This document shows positions 7,218-13,423 of a stretch of DNA of 13,423 nucleotides, one piece after another (positions within the stretch are counted from its first letter, which is position 1; the number at the start of each line of letters is the position of its first letter). A program made the translations under genes and the position numbers. Source of the DNA: Phycisphaeraceae bacterium (GTDB taxonomy: Bacteria; Planctomycetota; Phycisphaerae; Phycisphaerales; Phycisphaeraceae); NCBI GenBank assembly GCA_016763955.1, contig JAESSU010000025.1, forward strand, positions 1 through 13,423, given 5' to 3'. Under the pieces are notes generated by a model. It did not search any database. It was given only the letters and a program-made list of their open reading frames with translations, and was not told the DNA's origin.

Positions 7218-7928
7218 ATGACACTTCGCAAAAACGCATTTACGCTCATCGAACTTTTAGTGGTGATCTCGATCATCAGTCTTTTGATCGCCATCTTGCT
7301 GCCCGCTTTGGGCAAAGCCCGCGAATCAGCCAACTCGGTTAAATGTTTAGCCAACTACCGGCAGCTGGGCGTTTCTTTTCATGCTTATGCAGCAGACTAC
7401 AACGACACCCTGCCGCCCTCGCGGGATGGTCTTTCGAATCCTCCCGGTGATGAATGGAATAGGAACTGGATGACCAAACTCAAGGCTTATGTCAATAAGT
7501 CACCAGACATCTTGACCTGTCCCACAGGCTTTAACCGCAACGAAACGAAAACAACTGTCTTGGGCGGTGGCAATGGATGGCTGCATGGGGTTAACTATCG
7601 TTACAACATGTACTTCGGGACCTGGGGAGCGGGTGCTTGGCAATGGCCTGCCCAAGCAAAATTTCGGCCAAAGAAAATTTCATTTTTCACCCATGCCGCC
7701 AAAGTCGTTGCGCTAGCGGATGCTGATCTCACCAGTGGTTGGCCCAGGTTTGCTGGTAATTACCTAATCGAAGTCTCAGTTGACCGTCACACCAGAGGTG
7801 AAAACTATCTGTTTGTCGATGGCCACGCAGCCCGCGATGTCGTACGAGATATGAAACGAGCTCAGTTCCGAATGGATGTCGATGAAAACAATGCCGTAAC
7901 TGGCATCAGTGCCTATTACAAGGACTAA
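7218..7928 (+). CDS. Pseudopilin-like protein with H-X9-DG domain, copy 2 (shortest)
   Basis: This 236-residue paralogue is identical to copy 1 through about residue 72, including the prepilin peptidase site (Ala7/Phe8), Glu12 and Cys43. It keeps Cys101 and the H-X9-DG motif (His191, Asp201-Gly202). It is 20 residues shorter, mainly because the variable segment between KVVA and SVDRHT (about 167-186) lacks the Pro-rich insert with PAWLP present in copies 1 and 3. It also reads DVVRDMKR where both other copies read [15 protein letters not shown] precedes the ATG at good spacing. The 44-base gap from copy 1 and absence of a terminator point to one transcript. Role as for copy 1: a surface or pseudopilus subunit whose exposed part may differ. 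Confidence 0.9.
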   Translation: MTLRKNAFTLIELLVVISIISLLIAILLPALGKARESANSVKCLANYRQLGVSFHAYAADYNDTLPPSRDGLSNPPGDEWNRNWMTKLKAYVNKSPDILTCPTGFNRNETKTTVLGGGNGWLHGVNYRYNMYFGTWGAGAWQWPAQAKFRPKKISFFTHAAKVVALADADLTSGWPRFAGNYLIEVSVDRHTRGENYLFVDGHAARDVVRDMKRAQFRMDVDENNAVTGISAYYKD

Positions 7929-7972
7929 TTAAAAGCCTCGCCCTCTGACTCCAGCTTTCGAAAGGACCCACC

Positions 7973-8740
7973 ATGACACTTCGCAAAAACGCTTTTACGC
8001 TGATCGAACTTTTAGTAGTGATCTCAATCATTAGTCTTTTGATCGCTATCTTGCTGCCCGCTTTGGGGAAAGCCCGTGAATCAGCCAACTCGGTTAAATG
8101 TCTCGCCAACTATCGGCAGCTAGGTGTTTCTCTGCATGCTTATGCAGGGGACTACAACGACACCCTGCCGCCGGATCGTGATGGCCTTTCGAATCCTCCC
8201 GGTGATGAATGGACCAACAACTGGATGACTAAAATAAAGGCTTATGTCAATAAGTCGCCAGACATCCTGACCTGTCCCACAGGCTTTAACCGCAACGAAA
8301 CGAAAACAACTGTCCTAGGCGGTGGCAACGGATGGCTCAACGGCATTAACTATCGATACAATATGTATTTCGGCACCTGGGGGATTGGAGCAGGGACTGC
8401 TTGGCAATGGCCTGCCAAAGCAAAATTTCGGCCAAAGAAAATTTCATTTTTCACCCATGCCGCCAAAGTGGTTGCCATGGTCGATGGTGATTTTGTGCAG
8501 AACCCTCCTTTACCGCTAGGTAACTTCCCGAGGTTTGGCAATAATTATATCGCTCCTGCGTGGCTGCCAACAAATCCTCCCGAAATCTCTGTTAACCGTC
8601 ACACAAGAGGTGAGAATTACCTGTTTATCGACGGACACGCGGCCCGCGATGTCGCAGCAGATATGAAACGAGCTCAGTTCCGAATGGATGTCGATGAAAA
8701 CAATGCCGTAACTGGCATCAGTGCCTATTACAAGGACTAA
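7973..8740 (+). CDS. Pseudopilin-like protein with H-X9-DG domain, copy 3
   Basis: This 255-residue paralogue has the same prepilin N-terminus, Cys43, Cys101 and H-X9-DG motif (His210, Asp220-Gly221). It follows copy 2 in the middle region (SNPPGDEW at 73-80, [18 protein letters not shown] at 105-122, and the ending [11 protein letters not shown]), but matches copy 1 in the PAWLP-containing variable segment, in DVAADMKR and in its 5' leader. Small private changes occur near residue 54 (SLHAYAGD for SFHAYAAD). A GAAAGGA ribosome-binding site sits 6-7 bases before the ATG. It is the last gene of the cluster; a strong hairpin terminator begins 22 bases after its stop codon. Confidence 0.9.
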   Translation: MTLRKNAFTLIELLVVISIISLLIAILLPALGKARESANSVKCLANYRQLGVSLHAYAGDYNDTLPPDRDGLSNPPGDEWTNNWMTKIKAYVNKSPDILTCPTGFNRNETKTTVLGGGNGWLNGINYRYNMYFGTWGIGAGTAWQWPAKAKFRPKKISFFTHAAKVVAMVDGDFVQNPPLPLGNFPRFGNNYIAPAWLPTNPPEISVNRHTRGENYLFIDGHAARDVAADMKRAQFRMDVDENNAVTGISAYYKD

Positions 8741-8762
8741 AGATAAGCCCGATGGAGTCAAC

Positions 8763-8811
8763 AAATAAATCTGCAATCGATCTTTACGGTGATTGATTGC
8801 AGATTTATTTT
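8763..8811 (+). terminator. Strong intrinsic terminator closing the lacI-pseudopilin operon
   Basis: AAATAAATCTGCAATC (8763-8778) pairs perfectly with GATTGCAGATTTATTT (8795-8810). The pairing continues inward through one G-U and three more pairs (8779-8782 with 8791-8794), giving about 20 bp around an 8-base loop. The 3' arm ends in ATTTATTTT, giving the U-rich tail. It separates the pilin transcript from the esterase/GH20 transcript. Confidence 0.88.
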
Positions 8812-8813
8812 AC

Positions 8814-8843
8814 CTGACAATTTAAACATGTTGTCCTTATAAT
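8814..8843 (+). promoter_or_regulatory. Predicted promoter of the esterase-GH20 operon
   Basis: CTGACA (8814-8819) and a perfect TATAAT (8838-8843) are separated by 18 bases, directly after the terminator. Transcription would start near 8850. The spacer holds the palindrome AACATGTT (8825-8832) inside TAAACATGTT (8823-8832), which differs at one base from TAAACCTGTT at 5177-5186 downstream of the lacI promoter, so the LacI protein may act here too. Confidence 0.7.
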
Positions 8844-8898
8844 GCAGTTGTCCCCCTACCAATACGTGAACCCAAAATCATTAAATCAAGGACTCAAA

Positions 8899-10017
8899 AT
8901 GCCCCGAACGCTAATCGCTATCACACTTTTGCTTGCACTGACATTACCTGTAGCAGCCCAATCCTTAGTCAGTGTCCCCCTAGATAGCCAAGAGATTACC
9001 TTCAAAGGTGCTCGGTACATTGAATATGGAAAACCTTACGCATCGCCCTCAGAGCAAACCGGCCCCCAGTTCGTCATGCCCTTGCGGTTTAGTCAGCCTG
9101 TTTTGAAAACGCCAATAAAAGTTTCTCGATTCAATAGCCAAACCGCTCAGTGGTCTGCTGGCATTGAATTACATCTAGTGACCGACAGCACAAACATCGT
9201 TATCGCATTCAAAATTCAGCCCGCAAGGCGAGGTCGGCCTGGGATTTGTCAGGTGTATCAAGATAACCGTCTACTTAAAGACTATCCCATCAAATCTGCC
9301 AAAAAGAATAAAAACGCACAGATTCACATCAAGTCCGCTGATGACAAAAAACACCACTACCGCATCATGCTCCCCGCGACGATGGCACTACAAATCACCA
9401 GCCTGCAAATCGACAAGGGCAGCAAACTAGACAAAGTAAGCTTGCCTTCAAAACCAATTTACGTCGCCATGGGCGACAGCATCACTCATGGCAGTGCAGG
9501 CATCGACGGCATCACCACCAAGTCCTTCGCCTATCTGCTGGCAACTAAATTAAACTATGACCTCTACAACCTAGGCATCGGCGGCGGTCGTGTCTCACCG
9601 ATGCTCGGAACCATGCTCAAGGACTGGAAGAAAATCGACTTGATCACGCTCCTAATTGGCTACAACGACCTTTCATGGGCTGGCGTGCCAGTGGCAAACT
9701 ACCAAAAATACTATCTAGACCTCCTAACAGAGATCCGAAAAAGTCATCCCAACACGCCGCTTTTCTGTCTGACACTGACTTTTACCAAGCTAAAAAAATC
9801 ACCCAAGACCGGCATCACGCCTGAAGAATACCGCAATGTCGTTCGATCACTGGTCAAAACATTTCAACAACAAGGTGACAAGAACATTCATCTCGTCGAG
9901 GGAGAACCTCTCACCGATATCAGTGGCCTAAACGACCCGGTCCATTTCAATACCAAAGGCAATCAAGATGTTGCCAAACGACTTGGTGAAATTATTACGA
10001 CTCAATTGGCTCAATAA
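8899..10017 (+). CDS. Secreted SGNH/GDSL hydrolase, probable carbohydrate esterase
   Basis: This 372-residue exported protein probably removes acetyl or other acyl esters from a glycan. It has a signal peptide (MPRTLIAITLLLALTLPVAAQ, cut near residue 20-21), an N-terminal beta-rich region (about 25-180) and a C-terminal SGNH domain. Catalytic blocks: GDSITHG at 192-198 with nucleophile Ser194, Gly in NLGIGGG at 224-230, GYND at 254-257 with Asn256, and DPVHF at 346-350 with Asp346 and His349. A beta domain followed by SGNH resembles carbohydrate esterase family 2, but I do not claim that family. ATG 8899 is chosen because AAGGA lies 6-7 bases upstream and the signal peptide begins there. An in-frame ATG at 8842 overlaps the predicted -10 box, so it should not be on the mRNA. 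The GH20-like gene follows after 51 bases, on the same strand and without a terminator. Confidence 0.88.
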   Translation: MPRTLIAITLLLALTLPVAAQSLVSVPLDSQEITFKGARYIEYGKPYASPSEQTGPQFVMPLRFSQPVLKTPIKVSRFNSQTAQWSAGIELHLVTDSTNIVIAFKIQPARRGRPGICQVYQDNRLLKDYPIKSAKKNKNAQIHIKSADDKKHHYRIMLPATMALQITSLQIDKGSKLDKVSLPSKPIYVAMGDSITHGSAGIDGITTKSFAYLLATKLNYDLYNLGIGGGRVSPMLGTMLKDWKKIDLITLLIGYNDLSWAGVPVANYQKYYLDLLTEIRKSHPNTPLFCLTLTFTKLKKSPKTGITPEEYRNVVRSLVKTFQQQGDKNIHLVEGEPLTDISGLNDPVHFNTKGNQDVAKRLGEIITTQLAQ

Positions 10018-10068
10018 AATCATTGATGTTTCAAAACTAATTTTTCGCTTCAAGAAAGAAATACTTAG

Positions 10069-12990
10069 ATGAAAACCTATCGCCCCTCCCTCAAACAGGT
10101 GTGCAATCTATTGTTGTCGCTTACCTTGTTTTGCAGTTCCAGCGTTGCATTTGCTGACCAGAAAACGCCCGCTACCGATCTGGATCAAGGGTGGGTCTCT
10201 TCACTGCAATACGCACCGGACACAGGTTTCATCTACTCACTGGGCAACATGCGAGATGGCAAAAGTATTCAAGTTTTCCACGGCGTTAAATCAAGCTCTC
10301 GCAAAGTCATCACACAAGGTAAAAAACACAAGATCAAAGCATCATGGTTCACAAAATCAACCCAGCAGCAGAAAAAATACAACTATCAATTTAAAGACAT
10401 CTATACGGGAACCACTCTTCTTTCCCAAAAAAACACATGGGAGTTCACCGTCAAACGAAAGATCACCGCGATTGAGAACATGAAACTCGAATGGTGGGAC
10501 AATTATCTCAACAGCCATCTCATCGCAGGCCGATCTTTCACCGGCAACCGCAGCAGTGAGCCCATCATCATCAGTAAAGACGATTTACCCGTAGGCAAAA
10601 TGTTTGAAGCAGCAGGTAAAGGAAAAACGTTTAAGAAAATGAGTTTCGATTCTGCGATTGGACGAATCGACCTGACCTTCAATGTCCGCATGGGACTCGT
10701 CGATCATCGTAAAGCACCATGGCGCGGGCACGATGACTCGCATCTACTTTATCGTTCGTTTAATCTCAAAAAAGGCCAGTCCATTGATTTAAGTGTCCAT
10801 GTCAAAATCACACCTGACTTTGACAAATTAAAGCAGTATCAGCCCATCGCCTCGGGAAAAGATATTTATACACCTAAAAGTCCAATTGCCTCACGCCACG
10901 TCATCATGCCCGCCCCCAAACAAATCACATGGAAAAAAGAACGTTTTCATCTGGGTCTCAAAGCCAACCTTTTTCATCATCTGCAAAGCGACAAAATTGC
11001 CACGCAAGCCAAAAGCTTTTTTGCAGATATTTTTCAAATTAACCTTCAGGAAAAGACCCTCGACAAACAATGGAAAAACTGTCTGGTTCTTAGCAACTCA
11101 AAGCTTCCCAAAACGTTTAAGAACGAACTAAAACAGTTACAAAAAAAAGTCGCCACACTCACCCCCCCCGGAAGTTATGCTTTGCAGATCACCGGTGATG
11201 CGATCCTCATTGCAGGGAAAACCGAACAAGGCGTATGGAACGGCTTGATGACGTTGTTTCAACTTTCAAGACATCAGGTTTCCACCGATGGCATTGATTA
11301 TGACCAAGTCGCCATTGCGGACTATCCGGACTTTGATCATCGGGGCTTTTATGTTCGGATCATGTCTGATTTGGATGTCGCCTGGAGTCGTCACTACGTC
11401 GCTGCCATGGCCGAGCTTAAATACAATCAAGCAATCTTGCATTTTGCAAGAGGCCTAGGCGTTCGCTTCAATGCCCAACTAGGCTGTTATGACGCGAGCA
11501 AGCCCAGTTTGTCCGTAGACGAGTTTGCTGCATTTGTCCGTTACATTCAAAGCTTCAACATGCAGGTCGTCCCACTGTGGGCAGCAGGCAAGACGATGCT
11601 CCCAGAGAAACATTTTGAGCAATATCCCAAACTCGCAAACCTCACCATCAAAAAAGGGAACAATTGGGATATTTCTTTAGAAGAAACCTTTGCTTACCAT
11701 AAGAGTATTCTAGATGAAATTATTAAAGTCACCGGAGTGAAAACGATTCACCTGGGCATCGACGAGATTTACCATTTTGCACTTGATTGTCGTAACAACA
11801 CCGGCAACGGAGGCCTGATCCTTGCCAATTACATCAACAAATTCACCGACTACTATGCACCGCAAGGCATACGCACAGTCATCTATCACGACATGCTCGT
11901 CAGTCACAAAGAAGTCAGTATGGACCATGGCTATTTTGCAGCCAACGCTCACGAAGGATCAGAAAAAGCCCTTGATTTACTGCGTAATCGTGACATGCTG
12001 ACAATTGAAAACTGGTCCTACAGCGAAAACAAAATCTATTCAGAATTCGATCATTTTGTAGCCAAAGGCTTTAATGTATACGGCTCATGCTGGTATCGCT
12101 ACGAAAACATCATCGGACTTAGCGCCCATACCAAAGGACGTTCAAACACCTTTGCAAGCACGTACTGGTCTCAACCCAGTAACAACCCCAAACGCGGTTG
12201 GGACCCCCGCGGAAACATGGCGATTAACGGACCTTTTAAAACCTATAAATTTTTACCCGCTATCGGGCTGGCTGGCGAGGTCGCGTGGAACGCAGGCAAC
12301 CGAAATCTGCCATACAACTTTTTAGAAGAAACGCTAAGGCTCTTTAGTCAGCGTAAAGGACTTGTACTGGATGACAAAAAATGTGTTTTAGTCGATCTAT
12401 CCCAACAAGCAAATCGTGATCTAGCAGACACCGTTCCTGGTGATGACATCGGCTTTATCGACAAAGGACGAACCACGGATTTAAGCGCCTTTCCCAGTGG
12501 TAAACAGGTCTTGGGAGGCGTTCCCTTTTTAGTTACACAAAACGCCAAGCAGCAAGCCCGCGCGATCTCCGTCAAAGGAGCTTACACAAACACCCTTTCA
12601 CAGCAGGTCACTATTGCCCTGAAAAAAGACCGGTACGCAAGCCTTGTCTTTTTGCATACCTGTCACTTTGAGGGTGACAAAATAGACATCAATCAAAATC
12701 TCGCCACACACTATATTGTGACTTATGAAGATGCTACGACTCAGAAAATTAAACTCATCAATGACCAAAACATCATGGCATGGGCTCCGGCATTAACCCC
12801 GTTTGACGCGGACAATCAAAACCTTTGGCTCGCATGGGTCGGCATGACCAAGGACAATCTCCCAACCGCAGTCTACGGCTATCACTGGGAAAATCCTTGG
12901 CCACAAAAAGCCATCACCTCAGTCCAAATGCAAACGGGAACCCATGCAGACGAATCTGTCTTTCTAATCGCATTGACCGGGATCAAATAA
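10069..12990 (+). CDS. Secreted GH20-like beta-N-acetylhexosaminidase, multidomain
   Basis: This 973-residue exported protein probably hydrolyses terminal N-acetylhexosamine (or a related hexose) from a glycan. Layout by eye: signal peptide to about 29 (SSVAFA/D); a beta-rich N-terminal region, about 35-270, that I do not recognise; a GH20b-type domain from MPAPKQITW at 280 to about 415; and the catalytic barrel from DYPDFDHRGFYVR at 418. Catalytic Asp565-Glu566 lie in IHLGIDE, matching the GH20 H-x-G-x-D-E motif, although the usual second Gly is Ile. A later aromatic segment IENWSY at 646-651 fits the family's substrate-pocket Trp. The C-terminal part (about 790-973), with GDDIGFIDKG, DLSAFPSGK and GGVPF, looks like an accessory beta-sandwich seen on other planctomycete glycosidases (from memory). 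The ribosome-binding site is weak (AAGAAAG). A run of eight C residues lies in the gene at 11162-11169. Substrate specificity is uncertain. Confidence 0.82.
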   Translation: MKTYRPSLKQVCNLLLSLTLFCSSSVAFADQKTPATDLDQGWVSSLQYAPDTGFIYSLGNMRDGKSIQVFHGVKSSSRKVITQGKKHKIKASWFTKSTQQQKKYNYQFKDIYTGTTLLSQKNTWEFTVKRKITAIENMKLEWWDNYLNSHLIAGRSFTGNRSSEPIIISKDDLPVGKMFEAAGKGKTFKKMSFDSAIGRIDLTFNVRMGLVDHRKAPWRGHDDSHLLYRSFNLKKGQSIDLSVHVKITPDFDKLKQYQPIASGKDIYTPKSPIASRHVIMPAPKQITWKKERFHLGLKANLFHHLQSDKIATQAKSFFADIFQINLQEKTLDKQWKNCLVLSNSKLPKTFKNELKQLQKKVATLTPPGSYALQITGDAILIAGKTEQGVWNGLMTLFQLSRHQVSTDGIDYDQVAIADYPDFDHRGFYVRIMSDLDVAWSRHYVAAMAELKYNQAILHFARGLGVRFNAQLGCYDASKPSLSVDEFAAFVRYIQSFNMQVVPLWAAGKTMLPEKHFEQYPKLANLTIKKGNNWDISLEETFAYHKSILDEIIKVTGVKTIHLGIDEIYHFALDCRNNTGNGGLILANYINKFTDYYAPQGIRTVIYHDMLVSHKEVSMDHGYFAANAHEGSEKALDLLRNRDMLTIENWSYSENKIYSEFDHFVAKGFNVYGSCWYRYENIIGLSAHTKGRSNTFASTYWSQPSNNPKRGWDPRGNMAINGPFKTYKFLPAIGLAGEVAWNAGNRNLPYNFLEETLRLFSQRKGLVLDDKKCVLVDLSQQANRDLADTVPGDDIGFIDKGRTTDLSAFPSGKQVLGGVPFLVTQNAKQQARAISVKGAYTNTLSQQVTIALKKDRYASLVFLHTCHFEGDKIDINQNLATHYIVTYEDATTQKIKLINDQNIMAWAPALTPFDADNQNLWLAWVGMTKDNLPTAVYGYHWENPWPQKAITSVQMQTGTHADESVFLIALTGIK

Positions 12991-13423
<433 letters not shown>

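Larger units (their letters stand above)
6361..8740 (+). repeat. Tandem triplication of a leader-plus-pseudopilin gene unit
   Basis: Three head-to-tail copies of one gene, each starting with the same 17 codons or more (ATGACACTTCGCAAAAACG...). Both gaps between copies are exactly 44 bases. The leaders of copy 1 (6361-6402) and copy 3 (7929-7972) are homologous, sharing the blocks CGCCCTCTG, AGCTT and AAAGGACCCACC, while the copy 2 leader (7174-7217) is unrelated except near the ribosome-binding site. Confidence 0.9.

Noticed and set aside
6884..7354. 156-residue minus-strand frame across pseudopilin copies 1 and 2, with a similar frame at 7906-8109
   Set aside because: The recurrence only reflects the repeated pilin DNA read antisense. 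There is no independent coding signal.
6361..8740. CRISPR-like or transposon-like repeat structure
   Set aside because: The repeats are whole coding genes of over 700 bases with differences spread through them; no short spaced repeats, inverted termini or transposase are present.
8820..8898. Longer esterase beginning at ATG 8842
   Set aside because: That ATG overlaps the predicted -10 box, lacks a ribosome-binding site, and would bury the signal peptide behind 19 hydrophilic residues.
10019..10068. Operator-like GTTT-CA-AAAC before the GH20-like gene
   Set aside because: It is very short, AT-rich and lies in an intra-operon gap without a promoter; probably chance.

Overview
The window looks like a chromosomal segment from a member of the Planctomycetota, most likely class Phycisphaerae. 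This is inferred from content only. The strongest pointers are three tandem prepilin-like proteins with an [15 protein letters not shown] N-terminus and a C-terminal H-X9-DG motif, a protein style that is abundant in Planctomycetota, Verrucomicrobiota and Lentisphaerota. Large secreted sugar-active enzymes lie beside them. Base composition looks close to balanced or slightly AT-rich.

Positions 1-962 hold the 3' end of an unrecognised Gln/Arg-rich gene and, 9 bases later, an ADP-ribose macrodomain gene. Facing them on the minus strand is a 545-residue FucI-like sugar isomerase (1231-2868) with its own intrinsic terminator at 1051-1090. A gene-free stretch of about 450 bases (2869-3318) follows and serves as the divergent upstream region. 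Then come a DedA/VTT-type membrane protein gene and galE, separated by one base and so almost certainly co-transcribed.

Positions 4949-12990 are the most interesting part. A LacI-family regulator has a recognisable promoter with a palindromic TAAACCGTTTA site just downstream of the -10 box. It is followed on the same strand by three tandem paralogous pseudopilin genes and a very strong intrinsic terminator (8763-8811). A new promoter (CTGACA-18-TATAAT) then drives a secreted SGNH/GDSL esterase and a 973-residue secreted GH20-like hexosaminidase. The spacer of this second promoter carries a TAAAC-type half-site resembling those near the lacI promoter. My reading is a locally regulated glycan-utilisation locus: the LacI protein senses a sugar, the esterase removes O-acyl groups, the GH20-like enzyme cleaves amino-sugar (or related) residues, and the pseudopilins act at the envelope, perhaps in secretion, glycan capture or a surface fibre. 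The enzyme families are well supported. The cooperative role and the substrate are inference.

The window closes with the start of tyrS (tyrosyl-tRNA synthetase), cut by the window end. No tRNA, rRNA, CRISPR array, transposase or integrase was seen.
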